Numbered from the stretch's first letter, positions 25,349-35,176 are shown. The stretch is 64,000 bases of DNA from Flavipsychrobacter sp. (GCA_016787265.1 JAEUVF010000012.1:124001-188000), one strand, 5' to 3'. Numbers and translations are program-made. Notes: generated from the letters alone by a model not told the origin.

Positions 25349-26365
25349 TTAGGCGGTTTTGGGCAAAGCAGCAGAACCCGTGGAAAGACGGTGTTTTTGG
25401 TTGGAAAGAATATTTTCCAGGGTCCATTCCACTTTTCGTTCAAAAGCATGTTTGCGAACCGGGCAATCGGTTTTGGTGCAGATGGGGCAGGAGAAATCAA
25501 GGCAACCATCCGAGTGAACAAACAGTTCAATGCTGTCTCCCAGTTCCATCCTGATTTTTTCACTGAGTGCATCTACTTCTTTGTGTGCTTCATGCACATT
25601 GAGGTACCAGGGAACAGTAAGATGGCAATCCACGTGCAGGATACTACCGTATTTGATCACACGAAGATTATGCAGATCAATCCAATTGGGTTGACGGTGT
25701 TGGTTGAGATGGGTCACCATGGTGTTCAGCAGGGCTCTGTCTGCTTCGTCCATGATGCCAGCAAGGGAGGCTCGTAAAATTTTGTATCCGGTATAGATGA
25801 TGAAAAAACTGAAGAGCAGGGCTACAATGGTATCCAGCAGTTGCCATCCGGTAATCCAGATAAGCAGTATGCCCAACAGAATACCGATGGTTGAAAATGT
25901 ATCGGATTGCAAATGTTTGCCACTGGCGATCAGCGCAAGGGAATTATTTTTCTTTCCCTTTTTTATGGCGATGGCACCCATGATAAAATTAACAGCGCCT
26001 GCAATGGCAACCAGCACCATACCCTTATCCAGGGAGTGCAGAGATGTAGGTTCGATAATCTGTTGAATACATTCATAAATGATAAACAATCCGGCTACAA
26101 GGATTAATGTACCTTCCACTGCGGCAGAAATAAATTCCGCTTTTCCATGTCCATAGGGGTGATCCAGGTCGCGTGGTTTGGCTGCAACATAGAGACTGTA
26201 TAATCCGATGAATCCGGAAATTACATTCACGGTGCTTTCCAGCGCATCTGTCAGGATGGCCACAGAGTGGGTGATGTAATAAGCGGCCATTTTAAGGGCG
26301 AAGAGGATCACTGCTACCAGTACCACCCATTGCTGAATCCGGAAATTTTCTTTTTGGCTCTGCAT
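25349..26365 (-). CDS. Cation diffusion facilitator with Cys-rich C-terminal tail
   Basis: A 338-residue efflux protein for divalent metals (zinc, iron or cobalt by family). Six helices; metal-site residues appear in TDALESTVNV and again in helix V (SDTFSTIG), with DHPYGHGKAEF after helix III. A cytoplasmic ferredoxin-like domain follows, then an unusual tail of about 60 residues with CLDFSCPICTKTDCPVRKH, four Cys that could bind metal. First gene of a leftward run (CDF, M20, S4, Hsp20, hypothetical). A TATCTTTA box about 30 nt upstream may be its promoter. Confidence 0.9.
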   Translation of the reverse strand: MQSQKENFRIQQWVVLVAVILFALKMAAYYITHSVAILTDALESTVNVISGFIGLYSLYVAAKPRDLDHPYGHGKAEFISAAVEGTLILVAGLFIIYECIQQIIEPTSLHSLDKGMVLVAIAGAVNFIMGAIAIKKGKKNNSLALIASGKHLQSDTFSTIGILLGILLIWITGWQLLDTIVALLFSFFIIYTGYKILRASLAGIMDEADRALLNTMVTHLNQHRQPNWIDLHNLRVIKYGSILHVDCHLTVPWYLNVHEAHKEVDALSEKIRMELGDSIELFVHSDGCLDFSCPICTKTDCPVRKHAFERKVEWTLENILSNQKHRLSTGSAALPKTA

Positions 26366-26500
26366 GCTGCGGTGTTTTATTGAATTCAGTCGCGATAAAG
26401 ATAGACTTATTAATTCGGGACTTTCAGGCGGTTACATTTTTTTGATGAGGAACACGGGTTAGGGAATTATATGTAATTTGTTAAGCTAAATGATTGCTCC

Positions 26501-27316
26501 ATGCCAGTTCTGAACTTTCCTTCCCTGGACAATGAAATACCTGTTTCTGCTGAGGATATGCTATCTTTTCGCAATAAGGGACACCTCCATGTGAAAGGAT
26601 TGCTGAATGCCGATGAACTTTCTGTTTACAGATCTGCGATCAATGATGCGGCCTATCGGTATAATACGGAAACAAGGGAAATGAAAGACCGGGATACCTA
26701 TGGAAAGGCATTTCTCCAGATCATGAATTTATGGGAGGTGGATGAGGCCGTTAAAAGATTCACCCTGGCAAGGAGATTTGCAAAAATGGCCGCAAGTTTG
26801 TTGGGTGTTGAACGTGTTCGTTTATACCACGACCAGGCATTATATAAAGAAGCAGGAGGCGGACATACACCCTGGCACCAGGATCAGTATTACTGGCCAC
26901 TGGATACAACCAATACAATCACCTTGTGGATGCCTTTGATTCCGATTTCAGAAGAGATGGGAATGCTCACTTTTGCATCTGGTTCTCATACAGCCGGCGA
27001 AGTTGAAAACCTCGCGATTTCTGATGAATCTGACAAAGTGCTTCAATCTTATATCAACGAAAAGAACTATCCGGTAACCCGGCCCTCTTTTATGGAAGGC
27101 GGAGATGCCAGCTGGCACTATGGCTGGACATTACATGCCGCTCCGGGGAATAATTCTGACGCAACCCGTGAAGTTATGACCATCATTTATTTCGCTGATG
27201 GTGCTACTGTTACTGCTCCCAAAAATCAACACCAGGAAAATGACCGCCAACGATGGCTAGGGGGTATTGAGCCTGGTGAATTAGCTGCATCGCCTTTAAA
27301 TCCTGTAATACATTAA
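26501..27316 (+). CDS. Phytanoyl-CoA dioxygenase (PhyH) family Fe(II)/2-oxoglutarate enzyme
   Basis: A 271-residue oxygenase. The iron site is seen as H-x-D in PWHQDQYYW and a distal His in GWTLHAAPGNNS, with Arg in TREVMTIIYF for 2-oxoglutarate. No signal peptide. Bacterial PhyH members hydroxylate many small molecules, so the substrate is open. The GH2 gene begins 22 bp downstream and is probably cotranscribed, but the chemical link between them is not obvious. A near-consensus TAATTTG lies upstream. Confidence 0.88.
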   Translation: MPVLNFPSLDNEIPVSAEDMLSFRNKGHLHVKGLLNADELSVYRSAINDAAYRYNTETREMKDRDTYGKAFLQIMNLWEVDEAVKRFTLARRFAKMAASLLGVERVRLYHDQALYKEAGGGHTPWHQDQYYWPLDTTNTITLWMPLIPISEEMGMLTFASGSHTAGEVENLAISDESDKVLQSYINEKNYPVTRPSFMEGGDASWHYGWTLHAAPGNNSDATREVMTIIYFADGATVTAPKNQHQENDRQRWLGGIEPGELAASPLNPVIH

Positions 27317-27337
27317 CCCCTCAACAATTAATTTGAA

Positions 27338-29188
27338 ATGACCTTAAAACACTGGTTCAGTAGTCTGATCGGAATTGTATTTTTTTTAGTAGCTGCCGCC
27401 CAAGAGTCCTGGAAGCCGGCTGGTACCAAAATCAAAACTGACTGGTCAGAGAAAATCGCCGTTACTAATCCGCATGCAGAGTATCCCCGTCCTCAACTGG
27501 TTCGAAGCAATTGGACCAATTTGAATGGATTCTGGAACTATGCGCTGCAGGACAGAACGAAAGAGACAAAACCAACATCCTTTGATGGTAAAATCCTGGT
27601 GCCATTTGCCATTGAATCAAGTTTGTCGGGCGTGGGTAAAACAGTTGGAAAAGATAGCCTTCTTTGGTATGAAAGAAATTTTACACTGCCATCCTCCTTT
27701 AAAGGAAAGAAGGTGCTGCTTCATTTTGGAGCTGTTGACTGGCAATGCGAAGTTTTTGTAAACGATGTTAGTGTTGGCACACACCAGGGTGGATACGATC
27801 CCTTTAGTTTTGATATCTCAAAAGCATTGGCAAAAAAAGGAAACCAGCGCATCCTGGTAAGGGTGTGGGATCCTACAGATGATGGCCCTCAGCCAAGAGG
27901 TAAGCAGGTTAAAAACCCGGAAGGAATCTGGTATACACCGGTTACCGGTATCTGGCAAACGGTTTGGCTGGAGGCAGTGCCGGAAACCTATATAACTGGA
28001 ACCCGGCAAACCCCTGATATAGATGCAAAACAGGTTAAGGTAGAAACTTCGGTTGCCAATGCCCGTGCCGGTGATCAGGTACTGGTTACTGCGTATGATG
28101 GTCAGACAAAATTGGCAGAACAACTCACAAATGCAGGTGGTGCTGTAACGCTTACAATAGAGAACCCACGTTTATGGTCACCCGAAAATCCGGTTCTGTA
28201 TGATTTAAAGATATCACTGCTAAGAAATGGCAAACCGGTGGATGCTGTTAGCTCATATTTTGCCATGCGCAAAATATCCATGAAAAAAGATAAGCAGGGC
28301 ATTCAACGGATGTTGCTGAACAATGAGTTTGTATTTCAATACGGGCCTCTTGACCAGGGCTGGTGGCCGGATGGCTTATATACCGCACCGACAGATGAGG
28401 CCCTGAAATTTGATATCGTCAAAACCAAAGAGATGGGCTTCAACATGATCCGTAAACATGTGAAAGTGGAGCCTGCCCGCTGGTACTATCATTGTGATCA
28501 GGTAGGTATGCTTGTTTGGCAGGATATGCCCAGCGGCGATATGGGAAACAGTTGGGAAATGCGTCCGGGCATCTATGGAAAAGCAACTGACAAAAACAGA
28601 ACTCCGGAATCAGAGGCCATCTTTAAAACCGAATGGAAGGAAATTATGCAGGACTTCTACAATTTCCCTTCCATAGTGGTATGGGTACCATTTAACGAAG
28701 CATGGGGACAATTTAAGACTGCTGAAATTGTTAACTGGACCATGAAGGAAGATCCCTCTCGCCTGGTAAACACAGCAAGCGGCGGAAACTTTGAACCCGT
28801 TGGGCATATTATTGATTTGCACAATTATCCCGAGCCCCTGATACCAGAACCTTCCTTATATGGGCCGGACAGAATTCTCGTATTGGGCGAATTTGGTGGC
28901 CTTGGTTTGCCTGTGGAAGGACACACCTGGCAGGAAAAAAACAATTGGGGATATCAAAGCTTTAAGAATAAGGAAGACTTGTACAAACGCTATGCGGAAT
29001 TTATCTCTGTAATGCCACATTATATTGAAAAAGGACTTTCCGCTGCTGTTTATACGCAAACAACAGATGTGGAAGTTGAAACGAACGGATTGATGACCTA
29101 TGATCGAAAAATCATGAAGTTCTCACCTGAAGCACTAAAGAAACTTCATCAGCAACTTTATAATAAATCACTTGTAAGAATGAAATAA
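27338..29188 (+). CDS. Glycoside hydrolase family 2 protein, secreted
   Basis: A 616-residue glycosidase with an N-terminal signal (about 1-21). Domains: jelly-roll sugar-binding (about 45-210; WYERNFTLPSSFKGKKVLLHFGAVDW), Ig-like (about 215-310), and TIM barrel (about 315-600). The acid/base is Glu in WVPFNEAWGQF and the nucleophile Glu in LVLGEFGGLGLP. GH2 enzymes hydrolyse beta-galactosides, beta-glucuronides, beta-mannosides and others; the activity cannot be fixed by reading. Shorter than LacZ, similar to Bacteroidota GH2. A strong hairpin terminator follows the stop. Confidence 0.92.
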   Translation: MTLKHWFSSLIGIVFFLVAAAQESWKPAGTKIKTDWSEKIAVTNPHAEYPRPQLVRSNWTNLNGFWNYALQDRTKETKPTSFDGKILVPFAIESSLSGVGKTVGKDSLLWYERNFTLPSSFKGKKVLLHFGAVDWQCEVFVNDVSVGTHQGGYDPFSFDISKALAKKGNQRILVRVWDPTDDGPQPRGKQVKNPEGIWYTPVTGIWQTVWLEAVPETYITGTRQTPDIDAKQVKVETSVANARAGDQVLVTAYDGQTKLAEQLTNAGGAVTLTIENPRLWSPENPVLYDLKISLLRNGKPVDAVSSYFAMRKISMKKDKQGIQRMLLNNEFVFQYGPLDQGWWPDGLYTAPTDEALKFDIVKTKEMGFNMIRKHVKVEPARWYYHCDQVGMLVWQDMPSGDMGNSWEMRPGIYGKATDKNRTPESEAIFKTEWKEIMQDFYNFPSIVVWVPFNEAWGQFKTAEIVNWTMKEDPSRLVNTASGGNFEPVGHIIDLHNYPEPLIPEPSLYGPDRILVLGEFGGLGLPVEGHTWQEKNNWGYQSFKNKEDLYKRYAEFISVMPHYIEKGLSAAVYTQTTDVEVETNGLMTYDRKIMKFSPEALKKLHQQLYNKSLVRMK

Positions 29189-29190
29189 AT

Positions 29191-29222
29191 AAAAAGGCCG
29201 GTTTTCAATAACCGGCCTTTTT
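29191..29222. terminator. Bidirectional intrinsic terminator
   Basis: Perfect 13-bp arms, AAAAAGGCCGGTT and AACCGGCCTTTTT, with a 6-nt loop. A-run and T-run on opposite sides make it work for the rightward GH2 gene and the leftward superoxide dismutase gene, whose stops lie 2 bp on either side. Confidence 0.9.
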
Positions 29223-29224
29223 AT

Positions 29225-29989
29225 TTATTTCATCGCTGTCTCATATCGGGTTGCAACATATTCCCAGTTTACCAGGCTCCACCAGTTGTCTACATAATCA
29301 GCGCGCTTATTCTGGTATTTCAGGTAATAGGCATGTTCCCATACATCTATTCCCAATAACGGAGTTCCCTGGGTACCTGCAACCGGCATCAGTGGATTGT
29401 CCTGGTTTGGTGTAGATGTTACAATCAGTTGTTTGTCTTTCATGAGTATCAGCCATGCCCAACCGCTACCAAAGCGGGATTTGGCAGACTCGGAAAACAC
29501 CGATTTGAAATTAGCGAAGGAATTGAATTTGCTTTCAATTGCTGTCAACAGGTTGCCATCCGGTTTATTATCGGTTCTTGCAGCCCGCATGGATTTCCAG
29601 AAGAGTTCATGGTTATAATGGCCACCTGCATTGTTGCGCATCTTCTCGGAATATTTTTTAATATTCATCAATACTTCTTCAACAGGTTTGCCTCTGTCTA
29701 CCCCTTCTGCAACAGCTGCATCATTCAGGTTCTTGGCATATCCTGCTGCATGTTTGGTATGATGTATCTCCATGGTGCGGGCATCAATTGCCGGTTCCAG
29801 CGCACTGTAGGAATAAGGTAAGGGAGCCTGCTCAAATCCGGTGCGGAAAGGATTGTTTCCATTGCTTTGTGCGGTTTTGCAGGAGCTCAATAATCCACTT
29901 CCAATGAAACTGCCACCAATACCTAAAGCGAGAGAGGCTTTTGAAGTGGTGGTCAAAAATTCTCGGCGTGATTGGGAAATCTTTTTCAT
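29225..29989 (-). CDS. Superoxide dismutase (Fe/Mn), Tat-exported predicted lipoprotein
   Basis: A 254-residue Fe/Mn superoxide dismutase. Metal ligands fit: His in MEIHHTKHAAGY, His in GGHYNHELFW, and Asp and His in IDVWEHAYYLKY. It has an N-terminal extension absent from cytoplasmic enzymes: SRREFL is a twin-arginine motif, a hydrophobic stretch follows, and it ends in a lipobox-like LLSSC (Cys37), suggesting export folded and lipid anchoring. It would remove superoxide in the periplasm or at the outer membrane. Lies 16 bp after the LptF/G gene and may share its transcript. Confidence 0.93.
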   Translation of the reverse strand: MKKISQSRREFLTTTSKASLALGIGGSFIGSGLLSSCKTAQSNGNNPFRTGFEQAPLPYSYSALEPAIDARTMEIHHTKHAAGYAKNLNDAAVAEGVDRGKPVEEVLMNIKKYSEKMRNNAGGHYNHELFWKSMRAARTDNKPDGNLLTAIESKFNSFANFKSVFSESAKSRFGSGWAWLILMKDKQLIVTSTPNQDNPLMPVAGTQGTPLLGIDVWEHAYYLKYQNKRADYVDNWWSLVNWEYVATRYETAMK

Positions 29990-30005
29990 ACCAGTGTTGT
30001 TTAAT

Positions 30006-31454
30006 TTATTGCGGCTGGACAGCTCCGCTTTTTTTGTTGAACCGGCTGAGCAGGGGGCGCAACCGGCGAAATGTCCTGTAATAAAATTCTTTGTTGAACA
30101 ATTGTGAATCCCGCATAGCCTTGTATGTTAGGAATATTCCAATTGGTACCAGCACTATGGTAGCCAGCCAGATGCCCCATACAGGCGCCATAACAGCTTC
30201 CTTCACAAACTTCTTACCGAAATTGTTTAGCAGGAAGAATATCACGAAAAAAATAACAGCAAATACCAGCGGCGTTCCAATCCCACCCTTTCGAATGATG
30301 GATCCCAATGGCGCCCCGATAAGAAATAATACAAAGCAGGCGATCGACATGGAGAATTTTTCATGCCAGGCCATTTTGTGCAGACGCAGACTCTTCAGCC
30401 GGTTCTGGTAATCGGTTTTAGTGATTTCAAGTGAACTTTTTACAATGGATAACTGTGATAAAACCCGGTCGTTCATGGAAGAATGCAGGCTGTCGGGGAT
30501 GATATCCCGTAAGGAATCGGCAGTGGCTTTTGTAGTGAGAGGTGTATAGGCCGTATCCATGTATTTGTAAAACTGCACGTAAGTGCCAATTTCATCCGAT
30601 ACCTTCTTTCTGAAAATCGTATGTACCTTACTGAGCGAATCAATGGCCCCGTCCAGTTGCCTGACGCTGAGCATCTGGTAATTGTCTTTGAACAGGCTGT
30701 CTTCGGTTTTATTAAACGACAAGGCACTTAAATCAAATACTTTTTTATATTCTTTAAATCCCAGGCGGATATATTCTGTGTTGGTGTTTACCCTGCTTCC
30801 TCTTTCCGTATATCTCCATCCATCTATCAGTTTGAATTCCAGAAAGCGTTTGTCGTCAGATACCCGCATAATCCCTTTTTCTGCAATGATGATATTATCC
30901 TGCAGGTTGTAATCCTTTTCAAAAATGATGATTTCCCGTAATGTACTGTCGTCTTTTTCTTTCTTACCCACTTTTATGGAAAAACCGGGAATATCAGTGT
31001 AAAAGGCCCCTTCTCTTAGATTGAAAGCCGGCTTTTTGTTGATAATATCATATTTCAACCGGTTGAGTTTCAGGTTTGAAACCGGGAGAAGGTAATTATT
31101 AAAGAGAAAGGCAATCCCACTTAATATCAACGCTACCACCATAATTGGGCGCATAAAACGGAGCAGTGGAATCCCGGCAGACTTGATGGCCACCAGTTCA
31201 AAGGTTTCACCCAGGTTGCCAAATGTCATGATGGATGATAGAAGTACTGCAAGCGGAAGCGCCAATGGTACAACATTCGCAGCTACGTAAATAATGGCTT
31301 CGCCGATGGTAATCAGATCTAGCCCTTTTCCTACAAAATCATCGATATACAACCAGAAGAATTGAAGTACGAGTACGAATACAGTGATAAAAAATGTGGC
31401 AATAAAAGGCCCTACAAATGCCTTCAGAATGAGTTTATCTAATTTTTTAATCAC
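30006..31454 (-). CDS. LptF/LptG family lipopolysaccharide export permease
   Basis: A 482-residue YjgP/YjgQ protein. Three membrane helices at the N-terminus (about 15-115), a large periplasmic beta-jellyroll-like region (about 125-365) and three helices at the C-terminus (about 375-465). The start MIKKLDKLILKAFVGPF matches the family. With LptB and LptC it extracts lipopolysaccharide from the inner membrane. The start codon is GTG at 31454. The next gene on the same strand is the superoxide dismutase. The periplasmic part is longer than in E. coli LptF. Confidence 0.92.
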   Translation of the reverse strand: MIKKLDKLILKAFVGPFIATFFITVFVLVLQFFWLYIDDFVGKGLDLITIGEAIIYVAANVVPLALPLAVLLSSIMTFGNLGETFELVAIKSAGIPLLRFMRPIMVVALILSGIAFLFNNYLLPVSNLKLNRLKYDIINKKPAFNLREGAFYTDIPGFSIKVGKKEKDDSTLREIIIFEKDYNLQDNIIIAEKGIMRVSDDKRFLEFKLIDGWRYTERGSRVNTNTEYIRLGFKEYKKVFDLSALSFNKTEDSLFKDNYQMLSVRQLDGAIDSLSKVHTIFRKKVSDEIGTYVQFYKYMDTAYTPLTTKATADSLRDIIPDSLHSSMNDRVLSQLSIVKSSLEITKTDYQNRLKSLRLHKMAWHEKFSMSIACFVLFLIGAPLGSIIRKGGIGTPLVFAVIFFVIFFLLNNFGKKFVKEAVMAPVWGIWLATIVLVPIGIFLTYKAMRDSQLFNKEFYYRTFRRLRPLLSRFNKKSGAVQPQ

Positions 31455-31490
31455 TGTTCTCCGGAAGATTTCTGACTACCTTTATTTTCT

Positions 31491-32087
31491 ATGGACCGCG
31501 TAAAATTACAGTTTTCCCAAGAGGAATCGGTGCTGCTAACAGATCCTGCAATTATTTTAACGAAGAATAGGATCCTGGCCCGGATTTCAGAAATGATGGG
31601 CATTGTCAGTGAAGAAGAGGTTGCCATCGCGGAGTTATACCGGGATCAACTCCCACCGGAAGTTTTTCAGTTTCCCCCTAAGCTGTCGCGTGGAGAACAA
31701 TACCAGCAATTGCCCTGGCTAATGCTCGATTTTCCCAGAGTTTTTCAGGATCCTGACCAATTGGCGATCCGGCAATTTTTCTGGTGGGGAAAATTATTTT
31801 CGTCTACCCTTTTGGTTAGCGGTATCCACAAGGAAGCGGTGCTCTATTCGAATCTAATGCAATGGCCCGATCTTTATATCTGCGTACAGGCATCTCCGTG
31901 GGAGCATCATTTTGAAGCAGATAATGCACAACTGATAAGTTCCCTTTCAGCTGAAAACTACCGGTCAATATGTAAAAAGGAATTCCTCAAGCTAGCCTTT
32001 CAACTTCCCGTGGAAAATTGGGAAAAGGCGCCTGAATTCTTTCTCCGGTCTTATACCAGGTGGATGCAGTTATTGGTTCGGTCTTAG
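31491..32087 (+). CDS. Hypothetical protein (198 aa)
   Basis: Not recognised. A 198-residue soluble protein rich in aromatic residues: SRGEQYQQLPWLMLDFPRVF, QFFWWGKLFSSTLLVSG, LYICVQASPWEHHF. It has no signal, membrane helix or known catalytic motif. Divergent from lptF/G with 36 bp between starts; a TACCTTTA box lies 6 nt before the ATG. It overlaps the convergent START-like gene by 4 bp at the stop codons. Composition and codon use look like neighbours, so it is a real gene. Confidence 0.75.
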   Translation: MDRVKLQFSQEESVLLTDPAIILTKNRILARISEMMGIVSEEEVAIAELYRDQLPPEVFQFPPKLSRGEQYQQLPWLMLDFPRVFQDPDQLAIRQFFWWGKLFSSTLLVSGIHKEAVLYSNLMQWPDLYICVQASPWEHHFEADNAQLISSLSAENYRSICKKEFLKLAFQLPVENWEKAPEFFLRSYTRWMQLLVRS

Positions 32088-32464
32088 TTACCCAGGCGAT
32101 GAAACAGGTCTTTTACCTGGTAACCCCATAGCTGGCTTTGATCCTTAATTTCTTTCTTCTCGGCAAAATCATTTATCACCAGTATTGTTTGGTTGGTTAC
32201 TTCTGATTTCTCAATCCGAAATTCAAAAAACTCTTCTTTAGGAGCATGCAGCCAGTGAAAACGGATGAAACTATTCTCTTCACTTTCCAACACTTCAGCT
32301 TTATCTACGGAACCATTCCAGGAAAAACTGAATACCTGATCCCTTTCGTCCACTTTGTCAGCAAACCATTCCTGCAATCCGGCCGGGGTGCTCAAAAATT
32401 CATACAATATGGAAGGCGAACACCTGACAGGATATTCTAACGTATACATTTGTTTCTTACTCAT
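32084..32464 (-). CDS. START-like (SRPBCC superfamily) domain protein
   Basis: A 126-residue protein with an SRPBCC-type helix-grip fold: YTLEYPVRCSPSILYEFLSTPAGLQEWFADKV, then FSFSWNGSVDKAEVLESEE and FIRFHWLHAP, similar to AHSA1/START-like proteins of Bacteroidota. Such folds bind hydrophobic ligands; the ligand is unknown. Cytoplasmic. Divergent from rpoD with a long gap; convergent with the preceding gene. Confidence 0.8.
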   Translation of the reverse strand: MSKKQMYTLEYPVRCSPSILYEFLSTPAGLQEWFADKVDERDQVFSFSWNGSVDKAEVLESEENSFIRFHWLHAPKEEFFEFRIEKSEVTNQTILVINDFAEKKEIKDQSQLWGYQVKDLFHRLGN

Positions 32465-32779
32465 CTCCAGTTCAAATCTGTCTTTAGGAATACAATCAAT
32501 GCAATGTTAGAAAATTAAATGACACAGTAAAATAATCCGCCAAGTATTTTTTGTTAAAGAGGAGGGGGGTTAAAATTGAACAAGCTACCCGTGAAAACAC
32601 TGGGATTCAGCAATTTAACCCATGGAATTTTGGAAATCGCATACCTCCAGCCTAATTTGAGTCGTTCCTATAGTGACCACAAACTGAATTTTAATACAAG
32701 AAAATTCTTATTTGTACGTTTTTCTATTGCACTAAACGACTTAACCTCTAGAAAAAAACCTAAAACCACACCTATGAGT
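32465..32779. other. 315-bp region upstream of rpoD
   Basis: No convincing gene; a reading frame that extends rpoD leftward to 32576 is uninterrupted but unlike any RpoD. It holds a possible promoter for rpoD, TTTG at 32550-32553 and TAAAATTG at 32571-32578 with a 17-bp spacer, which would leave a leader of about 200 nt. A G-run (GGAGGGGGG) lies in the spacer. The rest is AT-rich without hairpins that stand out. Confidence 0.4.
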
Positions 32780-33649
32780 ATGCGGCAATTAAAGATTTCC
32801 AAATCGATCACGAACCGGGAATCGCAGAGTCTGGAAAAGTACCTGCAGGAAATTGGGAAGGTGGAACTTATCGGTCCTGAAGAAGAAGTCCGGCTTGCCC
32901 GGCTTATCAAACAGGGAGATCAGAGAGCACTCGACCGCCTTACCCGCGCTAACCTGCGATTCGTGGTTTCGGTGTCCAAACAATACCAGAACCAGGGACT
33001 TTCCCTCCCCGATCTGATCAATGAAGGAAACCTGGGGCTCATTAAAGCAGCTCAGCGTTTCGATGAAACCCGTGGTTTTAAGTTTATTTCCTATGCGGTT
33101 TGGTGGATTCGTCAAAGTATTTTGCAGGCATTGGCTGAGCAGAGCCGGATCGTACGGCTGCCACTCAATAAAGTTGGACTGACCAACAGGATCCAGAAAG
33201 CCTTTTCTCATCTTGAACAGGAATATGAGCGCGAACCTTCAGCGGAAGAAGTGGCTACTTTCCTTGAAATGGATACCGATGAAGTGGCTGCCAGCCTCAG
33301 CATGTCATCCCGACATGTTAGTATGGATACTCCTCTCTCCGATGGAGAAGACAATACCATGATTGATGTGATGGAAAACCCCAACGCGGAGCGTACCGAT
33401 AAATCGGTGGAACACGATGAAAGCCTCCGGATGGAGCTGGATCGCTCCATGCAGGTGCTGACCGAACGTCAGAAGGAAGTAATCTGCTATTTCTTTGGTA
33501 TTGGGGTGGATCATCCCATGAGCCTGGAGGATATTGGCGAAAAGTTTAATCTTACCCGCGAACGGGTTCGCCAGATCAAGGATAAAGCGATTACCAAACT
33601 CAAAACCAACTCCAGATCGCAACAGTTGCGCACTTACCTGGGCGCTTAA
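32780..33649 (+). CDS. rpoD: Primary sigma factor RpoD, short Bacteroidota form
   Basis: A 289-residue housekeeping sigma factor. Start [27 protein letters not shown] is the family start; ATG two codons earlier (32774) is an alternative. Region 1.2, region 2 ([44 protein letters not shown], shown in part), region 3 and region 4 with [13 protein letters not shown] and [14 protein letters not shown] are present; region 1.1 is missing, as usual in this phylum, where it recognises TTTG / TAnnTTTG promoters. A hairpin terminator follows. Confidence 0.96.
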   Translation: MRQLKISKSITNRESQSLEKYLQEIGKVELIGPEEEVRLARLIKQGDQRALDRLTRANLRFVVSVSKQYQNQGLSLPDLINEGNLGLIKAAQRFDETRGFKFISYAVWWIRQSILQALAEQSRIVRLPLNKVGLTNRIQKAFSHLEQEYEREPSAEEVATFLEMDTDEVAASLSMSSRHVSMDTPLSDGEDNTMIDVMENPNAERTDKSVEHDESLRMELDRSMQVLTERQKEVICYFFGIGVDHPMSLEDIGEKFNLTRERVRQIKDKAITKLKTNSRSQQLRTYLGA

Positions 33650-33680
33650 TCAATTGCATCCAATATATTTGCATTCCGAT

Positions 33681-33714
33681 TTAAGGTGAACAATATGTTC
33701 ACCTTAATTTTTTG
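33681..33714 (+). terminator. Intrinsic terminator of rpoD (or operator of ffh)
   Basis: Perfect 12-bp arms TTAAGGTGAACA and TGTTCACCTTAA with a 3-nt loop, followed by TTTTTT. It stands 31 bp after the rpoD stop and ends 18 bp before the ffh start, so ffh must have a promoter overlapping it or rely on read-through. Confidence 0.75.
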
Positions 33715-33731
33715 GGTGAAAATTGACCAAT

Positions 33732-35060
33732 ATGTTTGAATCATTAAGCGAACGGCTCGAATCGGCCTTTAAACAGATCAAAGGCGAAGGACGGATTACC
33801 GAACTCAATGTGGCGGCCACAGTGAAAGATATTCGCCGTGCCCTGGTGGATGCCGACGTAAACTATAAAATTGCCAAAGAGTTTACCGATAAGATCAAGG
33901 ATAAGGCAATGGGGGAAAAGGTGCTCACCGCTGTGAGTCCTGGTCAGCTCATGGTCAAAATCGTAAAGGACGAACTGGCCGAACTGATGGGCGGTACAGA
34001 GTCGGAATTTAATGCCAAGGGTAATCCGGCAGTAATTCTGATCGCCGGTCTGCAAGGTTCCGGTAAAACTACCTTCAGTGGCAAACTGGCAAATTACCTG
34101 AAGTCGAAGAAATTTTCTCCCCTTCTCGTGGCAGCAGATATTTACCGTCCGGCTGCGATTGACCAATTAAAAGTGCTGGGTGGCCAAATTGGTGTGGAGG
34201 TATTCAGTGAACCGGAGAACAAAGATGCGGTGGACATTGCCCGCAAGGCAGTTGCCCAGGCACGCACCCTCAATAAAAATGTAGTTATCATCGATACCGC
34301 CGGTCGTTTGGCTGTGGACGAGGCGATGATGACGGAGGTTAGCAATATCAAAGCAGCAGTGAATCCCCAGGAAATTCTTTTTGTGGTGGATTCCATGACC
34401 GGTCAGGATGCTGTAAATACTGCCAAAGCCTTCAACGATCGCCTGGATTTCTCCGGTGTGGTACTTACCAAACTGGATGGCGATACCCGGGGTGGTGCTG
34501 CCCTTTCCATCAAATACACGGTAAACAAGCCGATAAAATTCATCTCATCGGGAGAAAAACTGGATACCCTGGATGTTTTCTATCCCGAACGGATGGCGCA
34601 GCGGATCCTGGGTATGGGTGATATCACCACCCTTGTAGAGCGTGCCCAGGCCCAGTTCGACGAGGCTGAGGCCAAGAAGCTGGAGAAGAAAATCCGCAAG
34701 AATCAGTTTGATTTCGAGGACTTTAAGCAGCAATTGGAGCAGATCAAGAAAATGGGTAATATCAAAGATTTGCTGGGAATGATTCCTGGGGTGGGCAAAG
34801 CCATCAAGGATATAGATATCAGCGATGATGCTTTTAAAGGAATTGAAGCCATGATCAACTCAATGACTCCCTTTGAACGCGCCAACCCGGATGTGATCGA
34901 TGGTAGTCGCAGGAAGCGGATTGCCAAGGGGAGCGGTAAAGATCTGACCGAGGTAAACGCTTTCATGAAGCAATTTGAGCAGATGAAGGATATGATGAAG
35001 ATGATGAATAAAATGCCCATGGGGCGGATGCCGGGATTGGGAGGCCTCGGTCGACGTTAA
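33732..35060 (+). CDS. ffh: Signal recognition particle GTPase Ffh
   Basis: A 442-residue SRP54 protein. N-domain (1-about 85), G-domain with G1 [15 protein letters not shown] and [14 protein letters not shown], and a Met-rich M-domain (about 300-442) ending in a Gly/Met tail [12 protein letters not shown]. It binds signal sequences and SRP RNA and targets proteins to the membrane with FtsY. The ATG at 33732 is used. The order ffh-rpsP-rimM is an old one seen in many bacteria. No SRP RNA gene was spotted here. Confidence 0.97.
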   Translation: MFESLSERLESAFKQIKGEGRITELNVAATVKDIRRALVDADVNYKIAKEFTDKIKDKAMGEKVLTAVSPGQLMVKIVKDELAELMGGTESEFNAKGNPAVILIAGLQGSGKTTFSGKLANYLKSKKFSPLLVAADIYRPAAIDQLKVLGGQIGVEVFSEPENKDAVDIARKAVAQARTLNKNVVIIDTAGRLAVDEAMMTEVSNIKAAVNPQEILFVVDSMTGQDAVNTAKAFNDRLDFSGVVLTKLDGDTRGGAALSIKYTVNKPIKFISSGEKLDTLDVFYPERMAQRILGMGDITTLVERAQAQFDEAEAKKLEKKIRKNQFDFEDFKQQLEQIKKMGNIKDLLGMIPGVGKAIKDIDISDDAFKGIEAMINSMTPFERANPDVIDGSRRKRIAKGSGKDLTEVNAFMKQFEQMKDMMKMMNKMPMGRMPGLGGLGRR

Positions 35061-35089
35061 TCTTTTATAATTCCTTAATAATTATTAAG

Positions 35090-35120
35090 TTTGTTCATAT
35101 CGTTCGGATTGTTAATTTTG
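35090..35120 (+). promoter_or_regulatory. Promoter of rpsP: TTTG - 19 bp - TAATTTTG
   Basis: TTTG at 35090-35093 and TAATTTTG at 35113-35120, exact matches to the Bacteroidota -33 and -7 elements with the preferred 19-bp spacing. It lies between ffh and rpsP, and predicts a leader of about 50 nt. This is the best promoter in the window. Confidence 0.75.
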
Positions 35121-35176
35121 CAGTCCGTTTATTTTTTGAAACCCTATTTGTTCACGCATTTAAATGTCTATTTACG

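Noticed and set aside
32576..32779. N-terminal extension of rpoD by 68 codons
   Set aside because: Not conserved in RpoD; the family begins at MRQLKI, and the extension has no sigma features.
33681..33707. LexA-like palindrome (GAACA...TGTTC) before ffh
   Set aside because: Spacing is one base longer than a Bacillus-type SOS box, neither gene is an SOS gene, and a T-run follows, so a terminator explains it better.
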